Shown here one piece after another: positions 8,969 through 17,786 of a stretch of DNA of 44,064 bases. The translations under genes were made by a program, and so were the position numbers. A model generated the notes under the pieces. That model did no database searches. It was not told the origin of the DNA and saw only the letters and a list, made by a program, of their open reading frames with translations. Every line of letters starts with the position of its first letter. Position 1 is the first letter of the stretch. Origin of the DNA: Terriglobia bacterium. GTDB taxonomy: Bacteria > Acidobacteriota > Terriglobia > Bryobacterales > Bryobacteraceae. The stretch lies in contig JAJPIT010000026.1 of assembly GCA_021324615.1 (NCBI GenBank), positions 1-44,064 of the forward strand. Direction: 5' to 3'.

Positions 8969-10267
8969 ATGGCTCGCCACGCTGCAAGGACCCGGGATAT
9001 CCACCGCGCCACGCTCGGCAACGGCATACGCGTAATCACCGAAAAGATGCCGCATGTGCGCAGCGTCTCGGTGGGGATTTGGATCGGCACCGGATCGCGC
9101 GAGGAGGCGCCGCAGGAGACCGGCATCTCGCATTTTATCGAGCACATGGTCTTCAAGGGAACGAAAAACCGCTCGGCGGAGCAGATCGCGCGCTCGGTGG
9201 ATTCGATCGGCGGCGGCCTGGACGCGTTCAGTTCCAAGGAGCTGGTCAGCTACAACGTGAAGGTTCTCGACGAACATCTGCCGGAGGCCTTCGACGTGGT
9301 GGCCGATCTGGTCCGGAATCCGCTTTTTGAGGAAGCCGATATCGAAAAGGAAAAGGGCGTCATCCTGGAAGAGTTGAAAATGGAGGTGGACAATCCCGAG
9401 TATCTGATCCATGAGATCTTTTCGAGCAACTTCTGGAAGGACCATCCGCTGGGCCGGCCGATACTCGGAACCAAGCAGACCATCCGCGGCTTCGACCGCG
9501 ATAAGATCGAGCGCTACTACCGCCAGTTTTATACACCGGCGAATATTCTGATCACCGCGGCCGGCAGCCTGAATCATTCCCAACTGGTGCGGCTGGCCGA
9601 GCAGCATTTTTCCGATCTGAAGCCGCGCCCGATGACTCCGCTTCAGGGCCCGCCGCGCCCGCACGCGCCGCTGGTGTTCCGCAATAAATCGTCGCTGGAG
9701 CAGGTTCATGTTTATATCGGCGTGCCCAGCGCGGCCATGCCCGATCAATCCCGCTTTGCATGGCTGGTGCTGAACACCATACTTGGCGGCGGGATGAGCT
9801 CGCGGCTGTTCCAGAACATCCGGGAGAAGCAGGGGCTGGCCTACACGGTTTACTCGGAGCTGATGATGTACCGCGATGCCGGGTGCATGCTGATCTACGC
9901 CGGGACGTCGCTCAAATCGGCCGGCAAAGTGGTGGAGTCGATCGCGCAGGAGCTGCGCCGGTTGAGCGATAAGCTGGTCACCGAAGACGAGCTGCGGCGC
10001 GCCAAGGATCATCTGAAGGGCTCCTATGTTCTGAGCCTGGAATCCACGTCGAGCCGCATGGGCAATCTGGCGCGGCAGGAGTTATACTTCAAACGGTATT
10101 TCTCGCTGGATGAGATGCTGGAAAGCGTGGAGCAGGTGACCGCGGAGGAGGTACGGCAACTGGCGGGCGAATACTTCGATCCGAAAAACATGGCGGTGGC
10201 GATGCTGGGGCGCCTGGAAGGATTTCGAGTCCGGCGCGAGGACCTCGCCGGACCGTCTCTTCGTTGA
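8969..10267 (+). CDS. M16 family zinc peptidase
   Basis: A 432-residue single-chain member of the pitrilysin/processing-peptidase family. The inverted zinc motif HxxEH is HFIEH (His55, Glu58, His59), and the downstream glutamate ligand is in VILEEL (Glu134 or 135), about 76 residues later as expected. The N-terminal strand LGNGIRVITEKMPHVRSVSVGIWIGTGSR is typical. The second, non-catalytic M16 half follows (NTILGGGMSSRLFQNIREKQGLAYTV). No signal peptide is visible, so it is probably cytoplasmic, unlike secreted M16 pairs. The usual inactive partner is not next to it. Its stop overlaps the TTG start of the TPM gene, suggesting an operon with TPM, nucleotidyltransferase and LemA. Confidence 0.93.
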   Translation: MARHAARTRDIHRATLGNGIRVITEKMPHVRSVSVGIWIGTGSREEAPQETGISHFIEHMVFKGTKNRSAEQIARSVDSIGGGLDAFSSKELVSYNVKVLDEHLPEAFDVVADLVRNPLFEEADIEKEKGVILEELKMEVDNPEYLIHEIFSSNFWKDHPLGRPILGTKQTIRGFDRDKIERYYRQFYTPANILITAAGSLNHSQLVRLAEQHFSDLKPRPMTPLQGPPRPHAPLVFRNKSSLEQVHVYIGVPSAAMPDQSRFAWLVLNTILGGGMSSRLFQNIREKQGLAYTVYSELMMYRDAGCMLIYAGTSLKSAGKVVESIAQELRRLSDKLVTEDELRRAKDHLKGSYVLSLESTSSRMGNLARQELYFKRYFSLDEMLESVEQVTAEEVRQLAGEYFDPKNMAVAMLGRLEGFRVRREDLAGPSLR

Positions 10268-11070
10268 GGCGCAACGTTACGTCCGGATTCCAGGCCGCGG
10301 CGGCGGCGTTGTGGATCGCCTCGGCCGCCTTCGCGCTGGATACTTCGAAGCTCAAACCGTCCGGCTACGTAAACGACTTTGCACACCTGCTCGATCCGGC
10401 GGGCAGAGAGCGTCTGGAAGCTTACTGCGCCCTGCTGGAGCGCGCCACCGGCGTGCAGATGGCGATCGTCACCGTGGATTCCCTCGAAGGCGAACCGATC
10501 GAGGACGCCGCCAACCGGCTCTACCGCGAATGGGGTATCGGCAAAAAGGGAAAGGACGAAGGCCTGCTGATTCTGATCGCCGCCAAGGATCACAAGGACC
10601 GCGCCGAGGTTGGCTACGGGCTCGAACCGGTGATCACGGACGGCGACGCCGGGGCGATTCTCCGCGGCATCCGCACCATCCTGCGGCAGGGCAACTATTC
10701 CGGCGCGCTGCTGGCCGCGGCGCAGGAGTTCGGCGATCAGATCGCGCAATCGAAAGGCGTACAGATCGCGGACCAGCCGGGCCGCGCCGCGCCTCGGCCG
10801 GCGGCGAAACAGGTGAGCATCCCGTGGCCGGTGATGTTATTTGGATTTTTCTTCCTGATGTGGATCATCGGGCGGCTCGGCGGAGGATCGGGGGGCGGCG
10901 GCGGATTCCTCACCGGGATGATTCTCGGTAACATGATGGGACGCGGCTTCCGCGGCGGCTCCTATGGAGGCTGGGGCGGAGGCGGATTCGGCGGCGATTC
11001 GGGCGGAGGCGGGTTCGGAGGATTCGGCGGCGGCGATTCGGGCGGAGGCGGGGCTTCCAGCGGCTGGTAG
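10264..11070 (+). CDS. TPM-domain (YgcG-type) exported protein with glycine-rich tail
   Basis: The 268-residue product starts at a TTG that overlaps the M16 stop (TTGA). A signal peptide covers about residues 1-24 (ending ASAAFALD). The TPM domain (about 33-150) shows VNDFAHLLDPAGRERLEAY, a GVQMAIVTVDSLEGEPIEDAANRLYREWGIGKKGKDEGLLILIA block and VGYGLEP, all family hallmarks. A transmembrane helix (about 188-203, PVMLFGFFFLMWIIG) precedes a glycine/serine-rich tail, a common ending for this family. The domain is often next to LemA, as here, and is thought to act in the envelope, possibly in photosystem or membrane-protein repair in other lineages. Exact activity here is unknown. Confidence 0.87.
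   Translation: MRRNVTSGFQAAAAALWIASAAFALDTSKLKPSGYVNDFAHLLDPAGRERLEAYCALLERATGVQMAIVTVDSLEGEPIEDAANRLYREWGIGKKGKDEGLLILIAAKDHKDRAEVGYGLEPVITDGDAGAILRGIRTILRQGNYSGALLAAAQEFGDQIAQSKGVQIADQPGRAAPRPAAKQVSIPWPVMLFGFFFLMWIIGRLGGGSGGGGGFLTGMILGNMMGRGFRGGSYGGWGGGGFGGDSGGGGFGGFGGGDSGGGGASSGW
10993..11052 (+). repeat. Coding tandem repeat in the TPM tail
   Basis: A 21-base unit beginning GGCGATTCGGGCGGAGG occurs at 10993-11013 and again at 11032-11052. The 39-base period encodes 13 residues of glycine/serine/aspartate tail. Such repeats can change length by slippage. Confidence 0.7.
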
Positions 11071-11114
11071 GGCAAGGTGACTGCGCGGCGAAAACCGCTT
11101 CCCGATTCCAACTT

Positions 11115-11825
11115 ATGGATGAATTAAAAGAGCTGGTCGAAAAATTCGAGAGGGCCCTGCAAGACCGGCTGGTGTCCGTCATTTTGTACGGCTCCGGCGC
11201 GGGCCAGGACCATCACGCCAAATTTTCCGACCTGAATGTGCTCTGCGTCCTGAAGGAAATCACCCCGCGCGAGTTGGCCGATGCCGAGCCGATTCTGCGT
11301 TGGTGGCGGGAGCAGGGTCATCCGCTGCCGACGCTGATGAGCGAAGAGGAAGTGCACAATTCGGCGGACTGCTTCCCCATCGAATTCCGCGACATGAAGG
11401 ACCGCCGCAGGGTTCTTTACGGCCCCGACCTGATCGCGGAAGTAAAGGTCGACGGCAAGTTTTACCGGGCGCAGGTGGAGCATGAGCTGCGCGCGAAGCT
11501 GTTCCGGCTGCGGCAGCAGGGCGCGCGGGTTCTGTCGGATCCGACCGCGCTGATGAATCTGTGTCTTGAGTCCGTCTCGACGTTCTGCGTGCTGGGGCGG
11601 CACGCTCTGATCGCGGCCGGGATCGAGGCCAAAACAGAGCGGCGCGCGGTGGTCCATCAGCTTTCGCGCACGTTAAAGATGGACACCACACCGCTCGAAA
11701 CGCTGCTCGACGTGCGGGAGGACCGGCCGGGGCTCGAGACCGGAGATCCGGGAGAACTGTTCGCGCGATACCTGCAATGCGTCCGGCGGATGGTGGAGTT
11801 TGTGGACGGCTTGGAGGAGCGGTGA
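11115..11825 (+). CDS. Nucleotidyltransferase-fold protein with altered metal site
   Basis: A 236-residue protein whose N-terminus carries the polymerase-beta-like motif: LYGSGAGQDHHAKFSDLNVLCV. The Gly-Ser pair (26-27) and Asp39 fit the G-S-x(10)-D-x-D pattern, but the second aspartate is Asn41. The next 100 residues include IEFRDMKDRRRVLYG, and the C-terminal helical part resembles a HEPN-like or substrate-binding bundle. The Asp-to-Asn change may abolish or alter catalysis; a later acidic residue could still complete the site. It lies between TPM and LemA, 44 bases after one and 14 bases before the other, so it is probably co-transcribed. Its target is unknown. No Shine-Dalgarno sequence is clear. 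Confidence 0.75.
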   Translation: MDELKELVEKFERALQDRLVSVILYGSGAGQDHHAKFSDLNVLCVLKEITPRELADAEPILRWWREQGHPLPTLMSEEEVHNSADCFPIEFRDMKDRRRVLYGPDLIAEVKVDGKFYRAQVEHELRAKLFRLRQQGARVLSDPTALMNLCLESVSTFCVLGRHALIAAGIEAKTERRAVVHQLSRTLKMDTTPLETLLDVREDRPGLETGDPGELFARYLQCVRRMVEFVDGLEER

Positions 11826-11839
11826 GCTGAGGTGAAACT

Positions 11840-12406
11840 ATGAAAATCGTTCTGGTGGTCTTGGCAGTGTTGGTGCTGGTCGGAGTCCTGCTCGGCGGGA
11901 GTTTGATGAGCGCGCGGAACGAGCTGGTGGCCGAGCATGAGGCGGTGCAGAGCGCGTGGTCGCAAGTGGACGTGGTGTTGCAGCGCCGTGCGGATCTGAT
12001 TCCGAACCTGGTGGAGACGGTGAAGGGCGCAGCGGGGCACGAAGAGAAGGTCATCAACGACGTGACCAGCGCGCGGGCCGCGATGATGGGCGCAAAAACT
12101 CCGGCGGAAAAGATTCAGGCCAACTCGCAACTGGATCAGGCCCTGGGCCGGTTGATGGTGGTAGTTGAAAATTATCCCAATATCAAGGCCAACGAGAATT
12201 TCCAGCGCCTCCAGGACGAGCTGGCGGGCACGGAAAACCGCATCGCGGTGGAGCGCCGGAAATATAACGAAGTGGTCCAGCGCTACAACACCGACATTGC
12301 TCTGTTTCCGAAAAATATCGCCGCGGGAATGTTCGGCTTCCACCGCGAAGACGCTTATTTCAAAGCGGATACCGCGGCCAAGGAACCGCCCAAGGTGAAG
12401 TTCTAG
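11840..12406 (+). CDS. lemA: LemA family protein
   Basis: The 188-residue length is normal. One N-terminal transmembrane helix (residues 2-22) is followed by a soluble coiled-coil bundle. Signature segments are RNELVAEHEAVQSAWSQVDVVLQRRADLIPNLVETVKG (the LemA hallmark), the ENYPNIKANENF box and the RRKYNEVVQRYNT box near the C-terminus. GAGGTG precedes the ATG by a usable distance. LemA proteins are membrane-anchored with the domain outside or facing the periplasm; function is poorly defined. Partnership with the TPM protein upstream is the usual context. The following 174 bases to the next gene hold no recognisable element beyond an AT-rich patch near 12442-12465. Confidence 0.93.
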   Translation: MKIVLVVLAVLVLVGVLLGGSLMSARNELVAEHEAVQSAWSQVDVVLQRRADLIPNLVETVKGAAGHEEKVINDVTSARAAMMGAKTPAEKIQANSQLDQALGRLMVVVENYPNIKANENFQRLQDELAGTENRIAVERRKYNEVVQRYNTDIALFPKNIAAGMFGFHREDAYFKADTAAKEPPKVKF

Positions 12407-12580
12407 CACCGCTCACGTTGCAAAACGCGGCTGCTGGCCTCAAAATAATTCTTTTGTAACGGTTTTGTGGCGATGAGCCCGTCCCGGTAAGACGCGGCGA
12501 ACGCGTTCCATGCCGCCGCGGCCCGAATCGAAGATCCGCCGCGGCGCGGGCGGACTCCGGGGCGGGCGCGAAAGGATGAA

Positions 12581-13348
12581 ATGCGGCTTGGACAAATCAG
12601 ATGGGATGGCGGCGCGGTCACCGCGGCCATTTTCAATCACGCCTCGGCGCGGCCCATTCCGGACTACACGCTGTGCGAGCTGATTTCGCGCGCGGAAAAG
12701 CTGGGAGCGCCTCTGGCGGAAGTGGCCGAGGAGCTATCGATTCCGAAGCCAGTGGCGGCCGAACCGCTGATCCCGCTTCAGCCCCGCGAGGTGTGGGCGG
12801 CGGACCGGATCGATGGGCCGGGCGAGCGGCGCCCGCGAGTTTTTCTGAAAGGAACGGCGCGGGTCTGCGTAGGACCGGGGCAGCCCATCGGCATCCATCC
12901 GGACTCGCGGTTCACGGCGCCGGCGGCGGAGATCGGAGTGGTGCTCGGAGCGCGCGGGCGGGTTCTGGGATACACGCTTGCCAACGACGTTTCGGCCTGG
13001 GATCTTGAAGGCGACACGTCGAAAACCTTCAGCGCCAGTTGCGCGCTGGGTCCGGTGATGGTGACGGCGGATGAGATCGGCGATCCCGGAGAATTGAGCA
13101 TCTTCTGCACGATCACGCGGGACGGCGCGACGATCTTTTCCGGAGAAACTGGCGGCGACCGCTTCGCCGGCCACTTGGCGGACACCATTCAACATTTGAT
13201 GCGCGCCAATCCGGTGCCCGCCGGATCGGTGCTGCTGGCCGGGGCCGGGCTCGAGGCGGGCGAAAGGACGGCACTGGAGGCCGGCGACTCGGTTACCATT
13301 CGCGCCGAACGGATCGGCGAGCTGACCAATCGCGCGGCGAGGGTGTAG
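12581..13348 (+). CDS. Fumarylacetoacetate hydrolase family protein
   Basis: A 255-residue member of the FAH superfamily. Its N-terminal short domain precedes the catalytic fold, which starts near REVWAADRIDG. The metal-binding glutamate pattern is visible in FTAPAAEIGVVLG, and the conserved YTLANDVSAWDLE follows. The family hydrolyses or dehydrates beta-diketo or 2-oxo acids; members close to 2-dehydro-3-deoxy-D-arabinonate dehydratase have this layout. The substrate cannot be assigned. AAAGGAT just upstream of the ATG serves as the ribosome binding site. No sugar- or aromatic-catabolism genes are adjacent. Confidence 0.82.
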   Translation: MRLGQIRWDGGAVTAAIFNHASARPIPDYTLCELISRAEKLGAPLAEVAEELSIPKPVAAEPLIPLQPREVWAADRIDGPGERRPRVFLKGTARVCVGPGQPIGIHPDSRFTAPAAEIGVVLGARGRVLGYTLANDVSAWDLEGDTSKTFSASCALGPVMVTADEIGDPGELSIFCTITRDGATIFSGETGGDRFAGHLADTIQHLMRANPVPAGSVLLAGAGLEAGERTALEAGDSVTIRAERIGELTNRAARV

Positions 13349-13465
13349 TTGCGCCGGCCAGGCGGCGCCGCTGTAACGCCCAGGTTTTGCGCCAGACCCG
13401 CGGAAGTCCCCGATTTGGTGAAATTCCGGCTCCGGGCTGCCATCTCACTCGGTGAGGTTGCATCT

Positions 13466-14062
13466 ATGAGCGACATCGCAATGGGATATCACGACGCGCG
13501 CCGCCCGGAAGCGGAACCGTTTCACCGTGTCTGGTGGGGCGCCATTTTCAGCGGCGCGCTGGTAGCGCTGGCCATGGAGCTGGTCTTTCTCACGTTCGGT
13601 TTGTTTATCGGATTTCAGATGAGCGGGGGCGGCGCGCACGCCTGGAGCGAGGTCTGGTATTTTGTGACGCTGTTCTGCTCGCTGTTTATCGGCTCCTGGG
13701 TGACGGCGCGCCTGTTGGGAAATCCGGGTCGGGGCAACGGAATGCTGCACGGATTCGTGGTCTGGGCACTGACCATGTTCACCACGGCGGCGATCGCGGC
13801 CATGCTGATGTGGGATGCGATCCGCATCGCGAATTCGTGGCTCCAGAGTTTCGTGGCGGCTGTTCCTCCCTCCGCGCCGCCGGCCATTGCCGGCCCGAAC
13901 GCGGCGGCCGCGACGGGGGATCTGTCGACGCTGGCTCTGGTCATCTGGGGCGGATTGCTGGCGGCCATCGTCGGTTCGCTGCTGGGCGGATCGGTGGTGC
14001 CGAAACTGCCGAATTTCCTCGCCGAGCGCAGCCGTCTGCCCGAACAGCCGCATCAGGCCTGA
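13466..14062 (+). CDS. Integral membrane protein, four helices, unknown function
   Basis: The chosen ATG follows GGTGAGG by a good distance and removes an unlikely 39-residue extension. The 198-residue product has hydrophobic segments near residues 24-48, 63-82, 93-115 and 155-178. The first is preceded by FHRVWWGAIFSGAL and the second is followed by TARLLGNPGRGNGMLHGFVVWAL. That WWGAIFaG...LHGfxvW pattern occurs in small bacterial membrane proteins of unknown role. A loop rich in Ala/Pro separates helices 3 and 4. The 156 bases downstream to the RND gene hold no recognised element. Confidence 0.65.
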   Translation: MSDIAMGYHDARRPEAEPFHRVWWGAIFSGALVALAMELVFLTFGLFIGFQMSGGGAHAWSEVWYFVTLFCSLFIGSWVTARLLGNPGRGNGMLHGFVVWALTMFTTAAIAAMLMWDAIRIANSWLQSFVAAVPPSAPPAIAGPNAAAATGDLSTLALVIWGGLLAAIVGSLLGGSVVPKLPNFLAERSRLPEQPHQA

Positions 14063-14218
14063 ATTGCGATATTGCGATAAGCGGTCGCGCCGCGTATACG
14101 GCCTGGCTCATCGCGGGCCAGCTTTTCTTAGCTTCTACCAAGTCGAAGGGATGGAGCGCGGGCGGCAGCGCCGGTAAGATGGAAGAGAGCTGCCACCGAG
14201 CCTGCCCCGTCCGCGCGC

Positions 14219-17200
14219 ATGAGTATCTCTGAACCGTTTATCCGCCGGCCTGTTGCCACCACGCTGCTGACGATCATGGTCGGCCTGGCGGGCGCCATCG
14301 CCTACAATTTTCTTCCTGTTGCGCCGCTGCCGCAGGTGGATTTTCCCGCGATTTCGGTCGGCGCGGGGCTGCCCGGCGCGAGTCCGGAGACGATGGCGTC
14401 CGCGGTGGCGACGCCGCTCGAACGGCAGTTCGGACGGATCGCCGGGTTGAATGAGATGACCTCGTCGAGCACCCTCGGCTCGACGCACATTACTCTGCAA
14501 TTCGATCTGAGCCGCGATATCAACGCTGCCGCGCGCGACGTTCAGGCGGGGATCAACGCGGCGCGCGGGCAGTTGCCGGCCAATCTGCCGACCAACCCGA
14601 CCTGGCGCAAGCAGAATCCCGCCGATCCGCCGATTTTGCAGCTCGGCTTGAGCTCGGATACGCTGACCACGGCCGAAATTTACGACGCCGCCTCCACCAT
14701 CTTGCAGCAGAAGATTTCGCAGATCAACGGAGTGGGCCAGGTGTTTGTGGGCGGCGGATCGGCGCCCGCCGTGCGCGTCGAAGTCAATCCCACGCTGCTG
14801 AACGACTTTGGACTGAGCCTGGAGGATGTACGCAAAGCGCTGGCGAACGCCAATGCGCACACTCCCACCGGCAGCCTTTCCGACGCCAACGACTCCTGGA
14901 TCATCAAGACCACGGACCAACTGATGAAGGCGGCCGAATACAAGCCGCTGATCATCGCCTATCGCAACGGCGCCCCGGTGACGCTTTCCGACATCGCCGA
15001 CGTCACCGATTCGGTCGCCGACCTGCGCAATACCGGCATCGCCAACGGCAAGCCGGCCGTTTTGGTGTATATTTTCCGGCAGCCCGCGGCGAACATCATC
15101 GACACCGTCGATCGCGTCAAGGCCGTGCTGCCGCAGTTGAAGGCGTCGATTCCGGCGGCCATCGACGTGCGCGTGCTGAGCGACCGCACCACCACCATCC
15201 GCGCCTCGGTTCGCGATGTCCAGTTCACCATGGGCATTTCGATGGTCCTGGTGATCCTGGTCGTGTTCCTGTTTCTGCGCAGCGTGAAGACGACGCTGAT
15301 TCCCGCCGTGGTGGTTCCGGTTTCGCTGGTGGCAACCTTCGGCGTCCTTTATCTGTTCGGATACAGTGTGGATAATTTATCGCTGATGGCGCTGACCATC
15401 GCCACCGGATTCGTGGTGGACGACGCCATCGTGGTGATCGAAAACATCACGCGCCACGTCGAGCACGGGACGCCGCCGCTGGAGGCGGCGCTCCAGGGCG
15501 CCCGGGAGATCGGCTTCACCGTGCTCTCCATCAGCATCTCGCTGATCGCGGTGTTCATCCCCATTTTGCTGATGGGCGGAATCGTCGGGCGCTTGTTTCG
15601 CGAATTCGCCGTGGCGCTTTCCGTCGCCATCCTGATGTCGCTGGCGATTTCGCTGACGACCACGCCGATGATGTGCGCCCGTCTGCTGCGGCAGGAGCGC
15701 GAGCACGGCTTCTTTTTCCGCACGAGCGAGCGCGGCTTCAACGCCATTCTGCACGGATACAAAAAATCGCTCGAATGGGTGCTCGATCATCAGGCGTTGA
15801 CTCTCACCGTCACCATGCTGACCATCGTCCTTTCGGTGTATCTGTACGCGCGCGTGCCCAAGGGATTTTTTCCCCAGCAGGACACCGGCCGGATGGGAGG
15901 CCAGATCCTGGCCGATCAGGCCAGCTCTTTTCAGGCCATGCGCGACCGCGTGAGCCAGGTGGTGAACATCGTGCAGCGGGACCCGGCCGTGGACAGCGTC
16001 AACGCCTACGTGGGCGGCGGCAACGGCTACAGCAAGGCATTCATGCAGATTTCGCTGAAGCCGCTGCGCGAGCGCGGCCTCACCTCTGATCAGGTGATCG
16101 ACCGGCTGCGTCCCAAGCTGGAAAAAGTCTCGGGCGTCTCCGTCTTTCTGCAATCCTTCCAGGATCTGCGCATCGGCGGGCGCGGCTCGGCGGCGCAGTA
16201 TCAGTACACCATTCAAAGCGACAATGTCGCCGATCTGAACCGCTGGGCGCCCAAGCTATACGAAAAACTCAAACAGATCCCGCAGCTTGCCGACGTCAAC
16301 ACGGACCAGCAGGATAAAGGACTGGAAGCGTCGCTGGTCATCGACCGGGCCACCGCGTCGCGGCTGGGAATTTCGCCGCAGGCCATCGATAACACCCTGT
16401 ACGACGCCTTCGGGCAGCGCGAAGTGTCGGTGATGTACACGCAGTTGAACCAGTACTTCGTGGTGATGGAGGTCGCGCCGGAATTTTGGCAGGATCCCGA
16501 CGATTTGAAATATCTCTACGTGGCTGGAAACGACGGGGCGCAGGTCCCGCTCAGCGCGTTCACCAGCTACGCGCCCGACCGCACCGCGCTTTCGGTGAAT
16601 CACGACGGCCAGTTTCCCTGCGTGACCATCTCCTTCAATCTGCCCATCGGCGTATCGCTCAGCCAGGCCGTGCCGCTGATCAAGAACGCCGAGCGGGAAA
16701 TCGGCCTGCCCTCGAACGTGACCGGGACCTTTCGCGGAACGGCGCAGGCCTACGAGGAATCGCTGGCCAACGAGCCGATTCTCATCCTGGCCGCGCTGAT
16801 TGCCGTCTATATCGTCCTCGGAATCTTATACGAGGACTTGATTCATCCCATCACCATTCTTTCGACGCTGCCCTCGGCCGGCGTCGGCGCATTGCTGGCG
16901 TTGATCCTGACCGGCGGCGAATTGAACGTCATTTCCCTGATCGGCATCATTCTGCTGATCGGCATCGTGAAAAAGAACGCCATTATGATGATCGATTTCG
17001 CGCTGGAAGCCCAGCGGCAGGATGGGCTGGCGCCGGATTCGGCGATTTTCCGGGCCTGCGTGCTCCGTTTCCGGCCGATCACGATGACCACCATGGCGGC
17101 GCTGCTTGGCGGGCTGCCGATCGCGCTGGGCCGCGGCGAGGGCAGCGAGCTGCGGCGGCCGCTCGGCATCGCCATCGTCGGCGGGTTGATCTTCAGCCAG

Positions 17201-17326
17201 CTCCTGACGCTGTACACGACGCCGGTCGTCTATCTTTTCATGGACCGCCTGCGGCAGCGGATCGCGGCGCTGCGGGGGCAATTATCGCCGGCGCGCCCCG
17301 CGGATCTGCCGAGTCCAACCCGATAA
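14219..17326 (+). CDS. HAE1-family RND efflux permease (AcrB/MdtB-like)
   Basis: The 1035-residue length fits. It is an inner-membrane proton-driven trimeric exporter subunit. The first helix follows FIRRPVATTLLTIMVGL. The proton-relay region shows GFVVDDAIVVIENI on helix 4, with the conserved double aspartate, and GIVKKNAIMMIDFALE on helix 10, with the relay lysine. The LMGGIVGRLFREFAVALSVAI motif D is present. Two large periplasmic loops separate helices 1-2 and 7-8. Normally the gene is next to a membrane-fusion protein and often an outer-membrane TolC homologue; neither is adjacent here, so partners must be encoded elsewhere. The substrate cannot be inferred. Confidence 0.93.
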   Translation: MSISEPFIRRPVATTLLTIMVGLAGAIAYNFLPVAPLPQVDFPAISVGAGLPGASPETMASAVATPLERQFGRIAGLNEMTSSSTLGSTHITLQFDLSRDINAAARDVQAGINAARGQLPANLPTNPTWRKQNPADPPILQLGLSSDTLTTAEIYDAASTILQQKISQINGVGQVFVGGGSAPAVRVEVNPTLLNDFGLSLEDVRKALANANAHTPTGSLSDANDSWIIKTTDQLMKAAEYKPLIIAYRNGAPVTLSDIADVTDSVADLRNTGIANGKPAVLVYIFRQPAANIIDTVDRVKAVLPQLKASIPAAIDVRVLSDRTTTIRASVRDVQFTMGISMVLVILVVFLFLRSVKTTLIPAVVVPVSLVATFGVLYLFGYSVDNLSLMALTIATGFVVDDAIVVIENITRHVEHGTPPLEAALQGAREIGFTVLSISISLIAVFIPILLMGGIVGRLFREFAVALSVAILMSLAISLTTTPMMCARLLRQEREHGFFFRTSERGFNAILHGYKKSLEWVLDHQALTLTVTMLTIVLSVYLYARVPKGFFPQQDTGRMGGQILADQASSFQAMRDRVSQVVNIVQRDPAVDSVNAYVGGGNGYSKAFMQISLKPLRERGLTSDQVIDRLRPKLEKVSGVSVFLQSFQDLRIGGRGSAAQYQYTIQSDNVADLNRWAPKLYEKLKQIPQLADVNTDQQDKGLEASLVIDRATASRLGISPQAIDNTLYDAFGQREVSVMYTQLNQYFVVMEVAPEFWQDPDDLKYLYVAGNDGAQVPLSAFTSYAPDRTALSVNHDGQFPCVTISFNLPIGVSLSQAVPLIKNAEREIGLPSNVTGTFRGTAQAYEESLANEPILILAALIAVYIVLGILYEDLIHPITILSTLPSAGVGALLALILTGGELNVISLIGIILLIGIVKKNAIMMIDFALEAQRQDGLAPDSAIFRACVLRFRPITMTTMAALLGGLPIALGRGEGSELRRPLGIAIVGGLIFSQLLTLYTTPVVYLFMDRLRQRIAALRGQLSPARPADLPSPTR

Positions 17327-17343
17327 AGGAATATCCTGTAAGG

Positions 17344-17784
17344 TTGCGACTCGCCATTGCCTTTGCCGTGCTGCTCGCCGCCTGCGGGCCTCCGGCGGCG
17401 CCTGATTCCGCGGATCCAACGCGGGAAAGCTGGTACGCGCGCGATACCGCGCAGCTTTCCGACCTTGCCCGGCGAGCCGCCGCGGCCTTCGCCGCCGGAC
17501 GGGCCGATGAAGCCTCGGCGCTGATCGAACAAGGGCAGCCGGTTGAAAAGCGGCTGGTTTCGGTGGCCCATCCCACGCTGGAAGCCGCGGAAGCCGCCTC
17601 CGATCTCGACGATCTTTATGGCCGGATGCTGCTCGAAAACCACCATTATGGCTGGGCGCGGCTGATGTTCCAGAAGAACTTGAACCGCTGGAAGCACTGG
17701 TCTCCGCAAACGGAGGAAACCCGGCGGCGATACCGCCGCGCGGCGGAAGAAATCGACGAGTGCGACCGCGAAATGGCCCGGTAA
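17344..17784 (+). CDS. Small lipoprotein of unknown function
   Basis: A TTG at 17344 opens a 146-residue product with a clear lipoprotein signal: LRLAIAFAVLLAAC, with Cys at residue 15 as the acylated position. The mature part is hydrophilic and mostly helical (DTAQLSDLARRAAAAFAAG, HPTLEAAEAASDLDDLYGRM), resembling a helical-repeat scaffold. Histidines and tryptophans cluster in ENHHYGWARL and RWKHW. It lies 17 bases after the RND gene, so it may be co-transcribed with the pump. Its stop is two bases from the convergent tannase stop. AAGGA 13 bases upstream is a weak ribosome site. No family is recognised. Confidence 0.6.
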   Translation: MRLAIAFAVLLAACGPPAAPDSADPTRESWYARDTAQLSDLARRAAAAFAAGRADEASALIEQGQPVEKRLVSVAHPTLEAAEAASDLDDLYGRMLLENHHYGWARLMFQKNLNRWKHWSPQTEETRRRYRRAAEEIDECDREMAR

Positions 17785-17786
17785 TT

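Noticed and set aside
14115..14135. GG-N10-GC match before the RND gene
   Set aside because: Only TGGC matches; the TTGC half is absent. Chance match in GC-rich DNA.
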